A DNA stretch of 64,000 bases from Xenorhabdus miraniensis (GTDB taxonomy: Bacteria; Pseudomonadota; Gammaproteobacteria; Enterobacterales; Enterobacteriaceae): the NCBI RefSeq assembly GCF_002632615.1, contig NZ_NITZ01000005.1, forward strand, positions 62,001-126,000, read 5' to 3'. Both the position numbers and the translations under genes were made by a program. The notes under the pieces are model-generated. The model was not told where the DNA came from and did no database searches. It worked only from the letters and a program-made list of their open reading frames with translations. Of this stretch, positions 19,819 to 32,090 are shown in pieces; the stretch's first letter is position 1; every line of letters begins with the position of its first letter.

Positions 19819-19956
19819 AAATCTTATTTGCCATTCTCAACTTAGGTTCGACTCTTATTAGTCGAATCCGCCTTAATTTTTATTATTAATCGATTAAGAA
19901 AGCTAAGTTAGTTAAATTATTCTTAGCGTTTTTTACAGGAAATAAAATTATTAATT

Positions 19957-19996
19957 TTAAAACTGGCGTAAAATAATTTATTTACGCCAGTTTTAA
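19957..19996 (-). terminator. Terminator downstream of argS (symmetrical hairpin)
   Basis: A perfect 16-bp inverted repeat (ttaaaactggcgtaaa, 19957-19972, paired with 19981-19996) lies ten bases beyond the argS stop. Its A/T-rich flanks give a T-run on both strands, so it could stop transcription from either side. Confidence 0.85.
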
Positions 19997-20005
19997 ATAA
20001 AGTGT

Positions 20006-21736
20006 TTACATCCGCTCTACTGTTTGAATACCCAAAGTATCAAGGCCTTGCTTCAATGTCTTCGCCGTCAGCAGAGCCAATTTCAAGCGGCTTTGGCGCA
20101 CTTCTTCGCTATCGGCACTCAGGATCGGGCAATGCTCATAGAAACCAGAGAACAGGCCTGCCAAATCGTACAGATAAGCACACATAACGTGAGGTGTACC
20201 TTCGCGGGCAACCGTCATGATGGTTTCTTCAAATTGCAGTAAGCGGGTCGCCAGCGCCTGTTCGCGTTCTTCGTTCAGAAGAACCGGTTTTGTCAGGTTG
20301 CTTTCATCAATGTCAGCACGTTTGAAAATAGAATTGACGCGGGTATAAGCATACTGCATGTAAGGTGCGGTATTACCTTCAAAGGCAAGCATGTTATCCC
20401 AGTCGAATACATAGTCGGTGGTACGGTTTTTGGAGAGATCGGCATATTTTACCGCGCCAATACCCACAGCTTCGATAACTTTTTTCAGCTCGTCTTCCGG
20501 CATATCCGGGTTTTTCTCACGGATCAGCGCTTCCGAGCGTTCAATAGCTTCATCCAACAAATCAGACAGTTTTACTGTACCGCCTGCACGGGTTTTGAAT
20601 GGCTTGCCATCTTTACCCAACATCATGCCAAACATATGGTGTTCGAGCGACATGGAATCCGGGATATAACCTGCCTTGTGTACAATCGTCCAAGCCTGCA
20701 CCAGATGTTGGTGTTGGCGTGAATCAATGTAGTAAAGAACACGGTCGGCATGCAGAACTTCATGACGGTATTTGGCACAGGCAATATCTGTGGTGGTGTA
20801 AAGATAGCCGCCATCTTTTTTCTGGATGATAACACCCATGGGTTCACCTTCTTTATTTTTGAATTCATCAAGGTAAACCACAATCGCGCCATCACTCTCA
20901 ACGGCAAGCCCACGCTGTTTTAGATCGGCAACAATGCCCGGCAGCATATCGTTATACAGGCTTTCACCCATAACATCTTTTTCTGTCAGGGTGACGTTAA
21001 GACGGTTATAGGTTTCCTGATTCTGTGACATGGTGATATCAACCAGCTTGCGCCACATTGCACGACAATATTCATCACCGCCTTGCAGTTTCACGACATA
21101 GCTGCGGGCACGGACAGCAAACTCCTCGTCTTCATCGTAAGTTTTCTTCGCTTCACGGTAGAAAGCTTCCAAATCTGCCAGCGCCATTTCATCGGCATTC
21201 TCATTCTGGACTTTTTCCAGATAGGCAATCAGCATCCCGAATTGGGTTCCCCAGTCACCGAGATGGTTGGCCCGGATAACTTTGTGACCCAAAAACTCCA
21301 GAGTACGCGCAGCGGCATCGCCAATGATGGTGGAACGGATATGACCAATGTGCATCTGCTTGGCAACATTTGGGGCAGAATAGTCGATAACGATAGTTTG
21401 TGGCTCTACTGGCGTAATACCCAATTTTTCGGCTTTCAGCGCAGTTTCGATATTGGCAGCAACCCACGCTTTATCCAGAAAAATGTTGATAAAACCCGGC
21501 CCTGCGATTTCAGTTTTGCTGGCAATTCCTTGCAGATCCAGTAAACCAACGACTTTTTCTGCCAATTGTCGGGGTGGCATGCCCACTTTTTTAGCTGCCG
21601 CCATGACGCCGTTTGCTTGGTAGTCACCAAATTGGGCTTTTGCAGATTGACGAACGTGAGCTTCGCTGTCGGCTGGAGCACCAGCTGCAATCAGCGCCTG
21701 GCTGATTTTTTCTGAAAGAATGGCCTGAATATTCAC
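20006..21736 (-). CDS. argS: Arginyl-tRNA synthetase
   Basis: The 576-aa protein aligns end to end with enterobacterial ArgRS. The N-terminal tRNA-recognition domain begins [19 protein letters not shown]. The class I HIGH signature is HIGH within [14 protein letters not shown]. The equivalent of the KMSKS loop is the non-canonical [11 protein letters not shown] typical of many ArgRS. The anticodon-binding domain ends [34 protein letters not shown]. It charges tRNA-Arg in the cytoplasm. It is divergent from yecM, with a tandem direct repeat (agttacgcacgaaa, twice within 21753-21779) in its leader. Confidence 0.98.
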   Translation of the reverse strand: MNIQAILSEKISQALIAAGAPADSEAHVRQSAKAQFGDYQANGVMAAAKKVGMPPRQLAEKVVGLLDLQGIASKTEIAGPGFINIFLDKAWVAANIETALKAEKLGITPVEPQTIVIDYSAPNVAKQMHIGHIRSTIIGDAAARTLEFLGHKVIRANHLGDWGTQFGMLIAYLEKVQNENADEMALADLEAFYREAKKTYDEDEEFAVRARSYVVKLQGGDEYCRAMWRKLVDITMSQNQETYNRLNVTLTEKDVMGESLYNDMLPGIVADLKQRGLAVESDGAIVVYLDEFKNKEGEPMGVIIQKKDGGYLYTTTDIACAKYRHEVLHADRVLYYIDSRQHQHLVQAWTIVHKAGYIPDSMSLEHHMFGMMLGKDGKPFKTRAGGTVKLSDLLDEAIERSEALIREKNPDMPEDELKKVIEAVGIGAVKYADLSKNRTTDYVFDWDNMLAFEGNTAPYMQYAYTRVNSIFKRADIDESNLTKPVLLNEEREQALATRLLQFEETIMTVAREGTPHVMCAYLYDLAGLFSGFYEHCPILSADSEEVRQSRLKLALLTAKTLKQGLDTLGIQTVERM

Positions 21737-21752
21737 CGTGTTACCTTAAGTT

Positions 21753-21779
21753 ACGCACGAAAAGTTACGCACGAAAGTT
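21753..21779. repeat. Tandem direct repeat in the argS leader
   Basis: The unit agttacgcacgaaa occurs twice back to back just upstream of the argS start. It may be a simple duplication or a binding-site pair; nothing further can be said from sequence. Confidence 0.7.
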
Positions 21780-22001
21780 CCTGCATTGGAATTATGCAAA
21801 TACTTTCAAACGCGTGGGTTATGAGAAAATAACGGGTTTTATATCATATTCAGCATCCTGCATGCTACCATCTGCCAACGTTGGTGGTAGGACTTTTTGT
21901 TTTCAGCTTGTCTTTCAGGCGATTCTTCGCCATTTCTATGGTAATTGCCGTGTTTTTCACATGGCAGGAAATATTTTTGACGACTTTTTGATGGGTACGA
22001 G

Positions 22002-22556
22002 ATGACACACTTTTCAGCAATTTCTGAATTACAGGATTTAGTTTCTGATTTAGGGGCGTTTGAACAAAAATTAACACAATTTGGTGAGCGTCTTGGTTTA
22101 TCTCTTGCGCAATATTCAGCGGATCATATTTCTCTGCGTTGTCATGAAAGTGCGATAGCGGATCGCTGGCGTCAAGGCTTTCTACAATGTGGTCAGTTGA
22201 TGTCTGAAAATATCATCAATGGCCGCCCAATTTGTTTGTTTGAATTGGAACAGCCAATCAACGTGCTTGGATGGCAGATTGATTGCGTGGAGCTACCTTA
22301 TCCGGGTAAAAAACATTATGCCCACCAAGGCTGGGAGCACGTTGAACTTGTTCTGCCTGTAAAGCCAGAGCAACTTATACATGAAGCCTATCAGTTATTG
22401 TCCCATCCGCTTCCTGACGATTTTCGCACAAAAGAGAGCCATCCTAAAGGGGACAAGGAAAGGTTACCAAACCCAACATTAGCGGTAACTGATAGTGAAA
22501 TCACGATTAAATTCCACCCTTTTTCTATCAAAGACATTATCAAAAGTGAGTGCTAG
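22002..22556 (+). CDS. yecM: VOC-family protein YecM
   Basis: The 184-aa protein matches enterobacterial YecM, a single-domain vicinal-oxygen-chelate fold protein of unknown substrate. Visible features include ADHISLRCHES (metal-ligand-like His), RPICLFELEQPI, the conserved DCVELPYPGKKHYAHQGWEH, and ESHPKGDKERLPNPTLAV. It neighbours argS and cutC as in E. coli. Candidate metal ligands (His in the DHISLRC segment, Glu/His in GWEHVELV) are present, so it may be catalytically competent. Function remains undetermined in the family. Confidence 0.88.
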   Translation: MTHFSAISELQDLVSDLGAFEQKLTQFGERLGLSLAQYSADHISLRCHESAIADRWRQGFLQCGQLMSENIINGRPICLFELEQPINVLGWQIDCVELPYPGKKHYAHQGWEHVELVLPVKPEQLIHEAYQLLSHPLPDDFRTKESHPKGDKERLPNPTLAVTDSEITIKFHPFSIKDIIKSEC

Positions 22557-22725
22557 TTGGCAAAAATGACTTTTTTCTCATGTAGATCTAGCAAAAGATT
22601 CTAACCTTGTGACCTTCAACAAACCACTAACGAAAATTAATTGCCATAGTTAATAAATTCAGTAATGAAATATTTTGAAGGCATATAATTGGTTTGTTTG
22701 CGAATTTATATCCGAGGGGCTTTAA

Positions 22726-23478
22726 ATGATAAGGCTGGAAATTTGCTGTTATAGCATAAGTTGTGCTTTGGTTGCACAACAAGCAGGTGCTGATCGCATT
22801 GAATTATGCGCAAGCCCGTCGGAAGGTGGGGTGACTCCTAGTTTTGGGGCGTTGCGACAGGCAATGCAGCAGATATCCATTCCTGTGCATCCAATTGTCC
22901 GGCCAAGGGGGGGCGACTTTTGCTATAGCAACACGGACTTTGAGGTCATGAAAAATGATGTAGTCCTTATTCGTGATATGGGATTCCCCGGCATTGTTTT
23001 TGGGGTTTTGAACGAAGAAGGCCATATTGATTGGCTTCGTATGCGGCAATTGATGTCACTGTCAGGGAATATGGCGGTAACTTTTCATCGTGCTTTTGAT
23101 ATGTGTCTGAATCCATACGCTGCATTACAGCAACTAACTGAGTTGGGTGTACAGCGCATTTTGACCTCAGGCCAGCAGCAAAATGCTGAAATGGGGCTGC
23201 CTCTGCTAAAAGAATTAGTCCAAGCCAGCCAGGGGCCGATTATTATGCCGGGAGCGGGTGTCAGAATGGGTAATATCAGTAAGTTTCTGGAAATTGGTGC
23301 GACAGAAATTCATAGTTCAGCCAGTAAAATGTCGCCTTCTTCCATGAAATACCGAAAAGTGGGTGTGACGATGCGGTCGGATGAGCGCGATGTGGATGAA
23401 TACTTATACCCTAGCGTTGATGGTCAGTTAGTTGAATCAATGAAAGGTATCATTAGTCTGATGCAACGTAAAAAATAA
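22726..23478 (+). CDS. cutC: CutC family copper homeostasis protein
   Basis: The 250-aa protein is a complete CutC TIM-barrel: [25 protein letters not shown] at the start, the family signature [23 protein letters not shown] and [13 protein letters not shown], and IIMPGAGV near the end. CutC was linked to copper tolerance in E. coli, although part of that phenotype was later attributed to a small RNA overlapping the gene, so the true activity is unclear. GAGGGGC precedes the ATG. Downstream, a 12-bp perfect hairpin separates it from the convergent cmoB. Confidence 0.93.
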   Translation: MIRLEICCYSISCALVAQQAGADRIELCASPSEGGVTPSFGALRQAMQQISIPVHPIVRPRGGDFCYSNTDFEVMKNDVVLIRDMGFPGIVFGVLNEEGHIDWLRMRQLMSLSGNMAVTFHRAFDMCLNPYAALQQLTELGVQRILTSGQQQNAEMGLPLLKELVQASQGPIIMPGAGVRMGNISKFLEIGATEIHSSASKMSPSSMKYRKVGVTMRSDERDVDEYLYPSVDGQLVESMKGIISLMQRKK

Positions 23479-23495
23479 TATATTCGTTATTAAGG

Positions 23496-23525
23496 GTGTG
23501 AACTGCCATGACGGGCAGTTCACAC
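23496..23525. repeat. Perfect hairpin between cutC and cmoB
   Basis: gtgtgaactgcc (23496-23507) pairs exactly with 23514-23525 around a six-base loop. It lies between two convergent genes, so a transcription-stop role is plausible, but neither side has a T-run. Confidence 0.75.
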
Positions 23526-23545
23526 ACCAGAACGATGGCTTACGA

Positions 23546-25434
<1,889 letters not shown>

Positions 25435-25488
25435 TTATATGGGGTATTGATGAAAACCATACTTTACCTGATTCTTGTAGAATAGATT

Positions 25489-25515
25489 GCGACGGCAGAA
25501 TGTAGCTACCGTCGC
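25489..25515. repeat. Hairpin downstream of yecN
   Basis: gcgacgg (25489-25495) pairs with ccgtcgc (25509-25515). It lies 43 bases after the yecN stop on the minus strand but lacks an adjacent T-run, so a terminator role is only possible. Confidence 0.55.
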
Positions 25516-25557
25516 GCTGTAACTCGAAATATATTTGGATATATACTGGCGAGCTAT

Positions 25558-25956
25558 TTACGAATAGAGAGAAAATATTTGCTCCCAAGGCAGATAGTAA
25601 ATATTGGTAATAATCATTATCAGCATTGAGATATAAGTTGCAGCCATGCCCATACGTCGCCAGCGTATCTCGCGATGACGCAGGCCAAAGTAATGTAGTA
25701 GCCTGCCGGAAAGTAACACTAATCCACAAATATGCAGCATCCAGACGGCTGCACCATTCATCTCCATTACGATCAATAACAGCATTGAAATGGGAATGTA
25801 TTCAACCGCGTTACCATGAACCCGAATGGCTGTTTGTAATTCGTAAAAACCGCCATCGCCATAGGCTATTTGATATTGCGTTCTTAATTTGACTACATCC
25901 AGAGACAGCTTAATCAGTAATAGTGCGCCCAGTATTATATAAAGCGAGCTAACCAT
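25558..25956 (-). CDS. yecN: MAPEG-domain membrane protein YecN
   Basis: The 132-aa protein begins MVSSLYIILGALLLIKLSLDVV and carries AYGDGGFYELQTAIRVHGNAVEYIPI, the MAPEG signature (membrane-associated proteins in eicosanoid and glutathione metabolism). Four hydrophobic segments indicate an inner-membrane protein. The frame is open four codons further upstream (MELK), but GGAG sits six bases before the ATG at 25956, and YecN proteins start MVS there, so I use that start. The bacterial substrate is unknown. It lies between cmoA and aspS, as in E. coli. Confidence 0.92.
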   Translation of the reverse strand: MVSSLYIILGALLLIKLSLDVVKLRTQYQIAYGDGGFYELQTAIRVHGNAVEYIPISMLLLIVMEMNGAAVWMLHICGLVLLSGRLLHYFGLRHREIRWRRMGMAATYISMLIMIITNIYYLPWEQIFSLYS

Positions 25957-26105
25957 TTTTAACTCCATTGCCTAACCAAAAAACGGCTGAATGATGATAA
26001 ACGTCAAAAAACAACCTGTCGCTATAAATCATAGTATTTAATAATAAATCCTATGAATGCTATCGGATAGCAAAAAATTGTCTTGCTAAGAACGATGTTA
26101 TGGCC

Positions 26106-26134
26106 TTATCTCTGGTTAGAATTTCCAGTATAAT
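26106..26134 (+). promoter_or_regulatory. Possible aspS promoter
   Basis: A perfect -10 (TATAAT, 26129-26134) with 17 bases to a weak -35 (TTATCT, 26106-26111) lies about 108 bases upstream of the aspS start. Confidence 0.5.
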
Positions 26135-26241
26135 GGCCACCTTTTTTGACAATTCTTCTCAAAAGAACAATTTTTTTTCGAAAGAACAATGCCAAAATTT
26201 CCGCAGCAGAAAGCATAACGAGCTGAGTAAAAGGATATTGT

Positions 26242-28011
26242 ATGCGTACTAATTATTGTGGGCAGTTGAGCCGAGCCCATGAAGGCCAAAAAGTGACTCT
26301 TAGTGGATGGGTAAACCGTCGTCGTGATTTGGGTGGTCTGATATTTATTGATATGCGAGATCGCGAAGGTATCGTTCAGGTATTTTTTGATCCGGATCAG
26401 AAAGAGGCATTTGCTCAGGCTTCTGAACTGCGTAATGAATTTTGTATTCAAATTACAGGAACGGTACGTGCCCGTCCTGACAGCCAGATCAATAAAGATA
26501 TGGCAACCGGTGAAGTGGAAGTGTTCGCAGACAGCCTGATGATTTTCAATCGCTCAGAGCCATTGCCACTGGACAGCAACCAGAACAATAGTGAAGAACA
26601 GCGTTTGAAATATCGCTATCTTGATTTGCGTCGTCCTGAAATGTCACAGCGTTTGAAAACGCGCGCAAAAATCACCAGTTTTGTTCGCCGCTTTATGGAT
26701 GATGCCGGTTTCCTTGATGTGGAAACGCCAATGCTGACTAAAGCAACACCGGAAGGTGCGCGTGACTATCTGGTGCCGAGCCGTGTCCATAAAGGCGAAT
26801 TTTATGCGTTGCCACAGTCCCCACAGCTTTTTAAACAATTGCTGATGATGTCCGGTTTCGACCGTTATTACCAGATTGTAAAATGCTTTCGCGATGAAGA
26901 TCTGCGTGCAGATCGCCAGCCTGAATTTACCCAGATCGACGTTGAAACTTCCTTTATGACCGCTGAGCAAGTTCGCGAAATCATGGAAAAAATGATCCGC
27001 GAACTGTGGCTGGATGTGCGGGGTGTTGATTTGGGCACTTTCCCAATCATGACTTTCGAAGAAGCCATGCGTCGCTTTGGTTCAGATAAACCAGACCTGC
27101 GTAACCCACTGGAGCTGGTAGATGTTGCTGATCTGGTCAAAGACGTGGAGTTTTCCGTTTTTGCAGAACCCGCAAATAATCCGAAAGGCCGTGTTGCCAC
27201 TATCTGTGTCCCTGGCGGAGCAGAATTAAGCCGTAAGCAAATTGATGAATACGGTAAATTTGTTGGTATCTATGGTGCGAAAGGGCTGGCATGGATGAAG
27301 GTCAACAATCGTGCTGCGGGTTTGGAAGGGGTGCAAAGCCCGATTGCCAAATTCCTGTCTGCCGAGGTTGTTGAAGGCCTGCTTTCCCGTACCAATGCGC
27401 AGGATGGTGATATTCTGTTCTTTGGCGCTGACAAGAAAAGTGTGGTCACCGATGCGATGGGCGCGCTGCGCCTGAAGCTGGGCCGTGACTTGAACATCAC
27501 CGATTTGGCAAGCTGGAAACCGCTTTGGGTTGTTGATTTCCCAATGTTTGAAGAGAATGGGGAAGGTGGTTTAACGGCAATGCACCATCCATTTACTGCT
27601 CCACGCGATATGTCAGCGGCTGAATTGGAAAGCAATCCTGAATCCGCCATTGCAAATGCTTATGACATGGTTATCAACGGCTATGAAGTGGGCGGTGGTT
27701 CTGTTCGTATTCACCGTAATGAAATGCAACAGGTTGTATTCCGCATTTTGGGTATCAATGAAGCGGAACAACAGGAAAAATTCGGCTTCTTGCTGAACGC
27801 CTTGAAATACGGTACACCGCCACATGCCGGTTTGGCTTTTGGTTTGGATCGCCTCGTTATGTTGTTGACCGATACTGATAATATTCGCGATGTTATTGCA
27901 TTCCCGAAAACAACAGCAGCGGCATGCCTGATGACTGATGCGCCGAGTCACGCAAACCCGGCATCACTGGAAGAACTGGCAATTTCAGTTGTTAAAAAAG
28001 AGAGCGAATAA
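26242..28011 (+). CDS. aspS: Aspartyl-tRNA synthetase
   Basis: The 589-aa protein is a full bacterial AspRS: an N-terminal OB-fold anticodon domain ([21 protein letters not shown]), class II motif 2 ([20 protein letters not shown]), the bacterial GAD insertion domain (about 290-420) and motif 3 ([14 protein letters not shown]). It charges tRNA-Asp. AAAAGGA lies upstream of the ATG. The TAA stop overlaps the nudB ATG by one base (TAATG), so aspS and nudB are coupled. Confidence 0.98.
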   Translation: MRTNYCGQLSRAHEGQKVTLSGWVNRRRDLGGLIFIDMRDREGIVQVFFDPDQKEAFAQASELRNEFCIQITGTVRARPDSQINKDMATGEVEVFADSLMIFNRSEPLPLDSNQNNSEEQRLKYRYLDLRRPEMSQRLKTRAKITSFVRRFMDDAGFLDVETPMLTKATPEGARDYLVPSRVHKGEFYALPQSPQLFKQLLMMSGFDRYYQIVKCFRDEDLRADRQPEFTQIDVETSFMTAEQVREIMEKMIRELWLDVRGVDLGTFPIMTFEEAMRRFGSDKPDLRNPLELVDVADLVKDVEFSVFAEPANNPKGRVATICVPGGAELSRKQIDEYGKFVGIYGAKGLAWMKVNNRAAGLEGVQSPIAKFLSAEVVEGLLSRTNAQDGDILFFGADKKSVVTDAMGALRLKLGRDLNITDLASWKPLWVVDFPMFEENGEGGLTAMHHPFTAPRDMSAAELESNPESAIANAYDMVINGYEVGGGSVRIHRNEMQQVVFRILGINEAEQQEKFGFLLNALKYGTPPHAGLAFGLDRLVMLLTDTDNIRDVIAFPKTTAAACLMTDAPSHANPASLEELAISVVKKESE

Positions 28012-28445
28012 TGGCTTATAAGCGCCCTGAATCTGTATTGGTTATGATTTATGCCGCTAACAGCAAAAGGGTGCTGATGTTACAGCGACGGGATGATCCT
28101 GAATTTTGGCAATCCGTAACGGGTAGCCTTGAAGAGGGTGAAAGACCGTGGGAAGCAGCGTTGCGTGAAGTACAGGAAGAGATAGGCATTGATATTGTCA
28201 ATGAAGATCTTGAACTGACGGATTGCCAACGCTGTATTTATTATGAGATTTTCTCACATTTGCGATATCGCTATGCTCCGGGTGTGACGCGCAATAAAGA
28301 ACATTGGTTCTCGCTGGCGTTACCTGAGGAGCGGGAAATCCTGTTGACCGAACATTTGGCTTATCACTGGCTGGCAGTTGAAGAAGCGGCCAGCCTGACG
28401 AAGTCATGGAGCAATCGGCAGGCGATTGAAGAATTTGTTATTTAG
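28011..28445 (+). CDS. nudB: Dihydroneopterin triphosphate diphosphatase NudB
   Basis: The 144-aa protein holds a canonical Nudix box ([22 protein letters not shown], given here only by its ends: Gly near residue 38, REVQEEIG near 53-60). It begins [15 protein letters not shown], as in NudB. The enzyme removes pyrophosphate from dihydroneopterin triphosphate in the folate pathway. The gene lies between aspS and yebC, matching the enterobacterial order, and its ATG overlaps the aspS stop. Confidence 0.94.
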   Translation: MAYKRPESVLVMIYAANSKRVLMLQRRDDPEFWQSVTGSLEEGERPWEAALREVQEEIGIDIVNEDLELTDCQRCIYYEIFSHLRYRYAPGVTRNKEHWFSLALPEEREILLTEHLAYHWLAVEEAASLTKSWSNRQAIEEFVI

Positions 28446-28471
28446 TTTACTGTTTTATCGGAGATATTTTC

Positions 28472-29215
28472 ATGGCAGGTCATAGTAAATGGGCCAATAC
28501 GAAACACCGCAAAGCTGCGCAGGATGCAAAACGCGGTAAGATTTTTACCAAAATTATCCGTGAATTGGTAACGGCTGCACGTTTAGGTGGCGCAGATCCC
28601 GCATCTAACCCGCGCTTGCGTGCGGCAGTCGATAAAGCGCTGTCCAATAACATGACTCGCGATACCCTGAACCGTGCGATTGCTCGTGGTGTTGGCAATG
28701 ATGATTCAGATAACATGGAAACCATCATTTATGAAGGTTACGGCCCGGGTGGTACAGCGGTGATGGTTGAATGCTTAAGTGATAACCGTAACCGTACTGT
28801 TTCTGACGTTCGTCATGCCTTCACCAAAACCGGCGGGAACTTGGGTACTGATGGTTCTGTTTCTTATCTGTTCACCAAGAAAGGGGTTATTTCCTACGCG
28901 CCGGGCTTGGATGAAGATGCAGTGATGGAAGCGGCATTGGAAGCAGGTGCGGATGACGTTGAAACTTATGATGATGGCGCAATTGACGTCTATACTACTC
29001 CAGAAAGCTTCGGTGATGTTAAAGATGCACTGGATGCAGCAGGCTTCAAGGCTGATTCTGCTGAAGTCTCTATGATCCCATCTACCAAAGCAGAACTGGA
29101 TGCAGAAACTGCGCCTAAATTACTTCGTCTGATCGATATGCTTGAAGATTCTGACGATGTGCAAGAGGTTTATCATAATGGTGAAATCTCTGATGAAGTT
29201 GCAGCACTGCTGTAA
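28472..29215 (+). CDS. yebC: YebC/TACO1 family protein
   Basis: The 247-aa protein starts [20 protein letters not shown] and contains RAIARGVG and [19 protein letters not shown], all diagnostic for YebC. YebC proteins have been described as DNA-binding regulators and, more recently, as factors that relieve ribosome stalling on proline-rich stretches; which applies here is not visible. GGAG lies upstream of the start. A stem-loop follows the gene before ruvC. Confidence 0.95.
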   Translation: MAGHSKWANTKHRKAAQDAKRGKIFTKIIRELVTAARLGGADPASNPRLRAAVDKALSNNMTRDTLNRAIARGVGNDDSDNMETIIYEGYGPGGTAVMVECLSDNRNRTVSDVRHAFTKTGGNLGTDGSVSYLFTKKGVISYAPGLDEDAVMEAALEAGADDVETYDDGAIDVYTTPESFGDVKDALDAAGFKADSAEVSMIPSTKAELDAETAPKLLRLIDMLEDSDDVQEVYHNGEISDEVAALL

Positions 29216-29236
29216 TTTTTATTAGGGTTCACGGCG

Positions 29237-29290
29237 TAGAGAAAGTGTTCCTTATCTTTAGGATATCAGGGCACTTTCTCTAACGTTTTT
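29237..29290 (+). terminator. Stem-loop terminator after yebC
   Basis: tagagaaagtg (29237-29247) pairs exactly with 29272-29282 across a 24-base loop and is followed by acgttttt. It ends the aspS-nudB-yebC unit before ruvC. Confidence 0.65.
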
Positions 29291-29346
29291 ATCCCATATC
29301 ATAGGCGGATATTTGGGCAAGTATTCAGGCAAATAGATAATTCGAT

Positions 29347-29868
29347 ATGGCGATTATTCTAGGTATTGACCCCGGCTCCAGAGTTACGGGGTATGGCGTG
29401 ATTCGCCAGCATGGACGACAGCTTATCTATCTCGGTAGCGGTTGTATTCGAACAAAAGTCGATGACTTACCCACTCGTTTGCAGAGAGTTTATGCCGGAG
29501 TTACCGAAATCATCACACAATTCCAGCCCGATGCTTTTGCGATAGAGCAGGTTTTCATGGCAAAAAATGCAGATTCAGCCTTGAAACTGGGGCAGGCGCG
29601 TGGTGTGGCAATTGTGGCCGCTGCGAACCAATCCATTCCCGTATTTGAATATGCGGCCCGTCAGGTTAAACAAACTGTGGTTGGTACGGGAGCCGCCGAA
29701 AAAAGCCAGATTCAGCACATGGTACGCTCGATGCTGAAATTGTCTGCTGATCCGCAGGCCGACGCCGCCGATGCTCTGGCAATTGCTATTACGCACTGTC
29801 ATTTCAGCCAAAATTTACTGCGGGTCGGTGATGCGCGGTTAAATTTAACGCGAGGGCGTCTGAAATAG
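29347..29868 (+). CDS. ruvC: Holliday junction resolvase RuvC
   Basis: The 173-aa protein has the RuvC RNase H-like active site: Asp7 in [14 protein letters not shown], Glu in [10 protein letters not shown], and the Asp pair in [16 protein letters not shown]. It cleaves Holliday junctions bound by RuvAB. As in E. coli it follows yebC; unlike E. coli no yebB-type gene lies between ruvC and ruvA. The C-terminus [16 protein letters not shown] is a little extended and basic, a minor difference. Confidence 0.97.
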   Translation: MAIILGIDPGSRVTGYGVIRQHGRQLIYLGSGCIRTKVDDLPTRLQRVYAGVTEIITQFQPDAFAIEQVFMAKNADSALKLGQARGVAIVAAANQSIPVFEYAARQVKQTVVGTGAAEKSQIQHMVRSMLKLSADPQADAADALAIAITHCHFSQNLLRVGDARLNLTRGRLK

Positions 29869-29874
29869 TTTATG

Positions 29875-29890
29875 CTGGATATACGTCCAG
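29875..29890 (+). promoter_or_regulatory. LexA (SOS) box upstream of ruvAB
   Basis: ctggatatacgtccag fits the LexA operator form CTG-N10-CAG and resembles the known SOS box of E. coli ruvA. It starts seven bases after the ruvC stop and lies about 58 bases before ruvA. The same palindrome followed by cctttttt (to 29897) could also fold as a terminator for ruvC. Confidence 0.8.
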
Positions 29891-29947
29891 CCTTTTTTGT
29901 GCTATAAGCTAGCGGAACAATTTATTTTTATTTTCAGGGGGTAAACA

Positions 29948-30568
29948 GTGATAGGGCGTTTGAGAGGAACCGTGTTGGAAAAACAGCCACCGTTGGTTTT
30001 ATTGGAAACTAACAATGGTGTCGGTTATGAAGTTCATATGCCAATGACCTGTTTTTATGAACTTCCTGAAATTGGCCAAGAAGCCATTTTATTTACACAA
30101 TTTATTGTGCGTGAAGATGCCCAGCTATTATATGGGTTTAATGATAAACAAGAGCGTGCGTTGTTCCGTGAGTTGGTGAAAGTGAATGGTGTCGGGCCTA
30201 AACTGGCTCTGGCGATCCTTTCTGGCATGTCCGCCCAGCAATTTGTGACTGCTATTGAACAGGAATCTATTGTTTCATTGGTCAAGTTGCCGGGAGTCGG
30301 CAAAAAAACGGCTGAAAGGCTGGTAGTCGAAATGAAAGATCGCTTTAAAGGGCTGAATGGCGATCTGTTTAATCAAAGTAGTGACATTAATTTGCCTGCC
30401 GCTGCCAAACAGACGAATTCCGATGCTGATATTGAAGCAGAAGCTGTAGCCGCACTGGTTTCTTTGGGATATAAACCACAGGAAGCCAGCCGAATGGTAA
30501 GCAAAGTCGCAAAACCGGGCGCAGATTGTGAAACTCTTATTCGGGAAGCGCTTCGTGCGGCTCTGTAA
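29948..30568 (+). CDS. ruvA: Holliday junction branch-migration protein RuvA
   Basis: The 206-aa protein starts with a GTG codon ([20 protein letters not shown]). It has the N-terminal OB fold, two helix-hairpin-helix motifs ([13 protein letters not shown] and [19 protein letters not shown]) and the C-terminal domain ([20 protein letters not shown]) that contacts RuvB. RuvA tetramers bind the four-way junction and load the RuvB motor. AGGGGG lies ahead of the GTG. It is 16 bases from ruvB; the LexA box upstream implies SOS induction of both. Confidence 0.97.
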   Translation: MIGRLRGTVLEKQPPLVLLETNNGVGYEVHMPMTCFYELPEIGQEAILFTQFIVREDAQLLYGFNDKQERALFRELVKVNGVGPKLALAILSGMSAQQFVTAIEQESIVSLVKLPGVGKKTAERLVVEMKDRFKGLNGDLFNQSSDINLPAAAKQTNSDADIEAEAVAALVSLGYKPQEASRMVSKVAKPGADCETLIREALRAAL

Positions 30569-30584
30569 TTTCAGGAGTTAAGTG

Positions 30585-31592
30585 ATGATTGAAGCTGATC
30601 GCCTGGTTTCAGCAGAAATTCTGCAAGATGATGAAGCCATTGACCGCGCCATTCGCCCCAAGTTTTTATCTGAATATGTCGGGCAACCCCATGTTTGTGA
30701 ACAGATGGAAATTTTTATTCAGGCTGCGCGGCAGCGTGGTGATGCACTGGATCACCTGCTGATTTTTGGCCCCCCCGGATTAGGTAAAACCACGTTGGCA
30801 AATATTGTTGCGAATGAAATGGGGGTTAATCTTCGCACCACCTCAGGGCCAGTGCTGGAGAAGGCCGGCGATCTTGCCGCCATGCTGACTAACCTCGAAC
30901 CCCATGATGTGTTGTTCATTGATGAAATTCACCGTTTATCACCGGTTGTAGAAGAAATTCTTTATCCTGCAATGGAAGATTACCAACTGGATATCATGAT
31001 CGGGGAAGGGCCTGCTGCCCGCTCAATCAAGATTGATCTTCCCCCCTTTACACTGGTCGGTGCTACCACTCGCGCGGGTTCTCTGACTTCGCCATTGCGT
31101 GATCGATTCGGGATTGTGCAACGCCTTGAATTCTATAACGTCGATGATTTGCAGAGCATTGTTTCCCGCAGCGCTCACTATATGGGATTAGGGATCTCGG
31201 ATGATGGGGCAAGGCAAATCGCGATGCGTTCCCGTGGTACTCCCCGAATTACAAACCGCTTGCTGCGTCGCGTGCGTGATTTTGCTCAAGTAAAAGGTGA
31301 TGGTTCAGTGAATGGAGACATTGCCGCTAAAGCCCTTGATATGCTGAGTGTGGATTCAGCCGGGTTTGATTATCTGGATCGCAAATTACTGGTTGCCATT
31401 ATCGATAAATTTATGGGTGGCCCCGTTGGATTGGATAATCTGGCCGCGGCGATTGGTGAAGAACGAGAAACGATAGAAGACGTCCTGGAACCTTTTCTGA
31501 TCCAACAAGGATTTATTCAACGAACGCCACGCGGAAGAATTGCGACTAATCATGCTTATCGGCATTTTGGATTGAGCAAGGAAAACGAATAA
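30585..31592 (+). CDS. ruvB: Holliday junction helicase motor RuvB
   Basis: The 335-aa AAA+ ATPase has Walker [13 protein letters not shown], Walker [11 protein letters not shown], sensor-type [18 protein letters not shown] and the C-terminal winged helix ([16 protein letters not shown]). It drives branch migration with RuvA. A GTG lies directly before the ATG; I choose the ATG at 30585 because AGGAG is then seven bases away. This is the last core gene before the island; in E. coli the next gene is znuB. Confidence 0.98.
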   Translation: MIEADRLVSAEILQDDEAIDRAIRPKFLSEYVGQPHVCEQMEIFIQAARQRGDALDHLLIFGPPGLGKTTLANIVANEMGVNLRTTSGPVLEKAGDLAAMLTNLEPHDVLFIDEIHRLSPVVEEILYPAMEDYQLDIMIGEGPAARSIKIDLPPFTLVGATTRAGSLTSPLRDRFGIVQRLEFYNVDDLQSIVSRSAHYMGLGISDDGARQIAMRSRGTPRITNRLLRRVRDFAQVKGDGSVNGDIAAKALDMLSVDSAGFDYLDRKLLVAIIDKFMGGPVGLDNLAAAIGEERETIEDVLEPFLIQQGFIQRTPRGRIATNHAYRHFGLSKENE

Positions 31593-31678
31593 TAATCATT
31601 TTTATATGCCAGCTCGAATTATTCCCCAAGAGCTGGTGATATTCTGTAAATTGCGAGAATTCAGAACCTAATAAAATA

Positions 31679-31954
31679 GGTTCTGTCGCATTAGCGGTGA
31701 GTTAATCAGAGAGTCCGCCCAAACGTAACACCCAGCGATGTATTGTGGCTTGGTCGACGAAGACTCCCCGTTCTGCCATCATTTCTTCCAGATTGCGTAA
31801 GCTCAACGCATAAGCGAGATACTAACGGACACATTGAGCCATGATATCGATTGGATAATGGAGGCGTTTGAACGCCTTTCGGATCAGGGACATCACCCAA
31901 GACTCACGCTAAAATGGGAGAGTTTACCTGATATTGCGCTAATGTGACAGAATC
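31679..31954 (-). mobile_element. Internally deleted IS6-family-like element (276 bp)
   Basis: The ends are imperfect inverted repeats: ggttctgtcgcattagcg at 31679-31696 against the complement of 31937-31954, 16 of 18 bases matching. Between them, on the minus strand, lies only the first part of an IS6-type transposase joined to a short tail. The element is therefore a non-autonomous remnant. A further partial copy of the same terminus (ggctctgtcacat, 31965-31977) sits ten bases on, facing right, so at least two insertion events may be layered here. Confidence 0.8.
31702..31893 (-). pseudogene. IS6-family transposase fragment with nonsense codon
   Basis: Minus-strand reading gives MSLIRKAFKRLHYPIDIMAQ, then CVR, a TAG stop where IS6 transposases have Trp, then YLAYALSLRNLEEMMAERG and VFVDQATIHRWVLRLGG before the terminal stop. 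LEEMMAERG-V-D-TI-RW is the helix-turn-helix region conserved at the N-terminus of IS6/IS26/IS240-type transposases. The catalytic DDE core is absent. With a stop at codon 24 and the deletion, the gene is dead. Confidence 0.82.
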
Positions 31955-32090
31955 TAAAATTTGGCTCTGTCACATGATGCTTATTTTATTTTTTTTACTA
32001 CTATTAAAGTTGGAAATAAATAGGGGTTGTTCAATAGGCAAATCATTAACTGAGAATTCAGTTGTTATAAAAATTCTGAGGTACTTATAT

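Noticed and set aside
19845..19869. A ggttcgact...agtcgaatcc stem resembling a tRNA T-arm
   Set aside because: No acceptor, D-arm or anticodon arm can be built around it; it is a short imperfect hairpin between the murJ and argS terminators.
23496..23525. Terminator for cutC or cmoB
   Set aside because: The stem is perfect but no T-run follows on either strand; kept only as a hairpin.
31944..32090. Longer adhesin start (MTESKIWLCHMM...)
   Set aside because: These 49 codons are encoded by IS terminus sequence and AT-rich spacer; the signal peptide and ribosome site fit the ATG at 32091.
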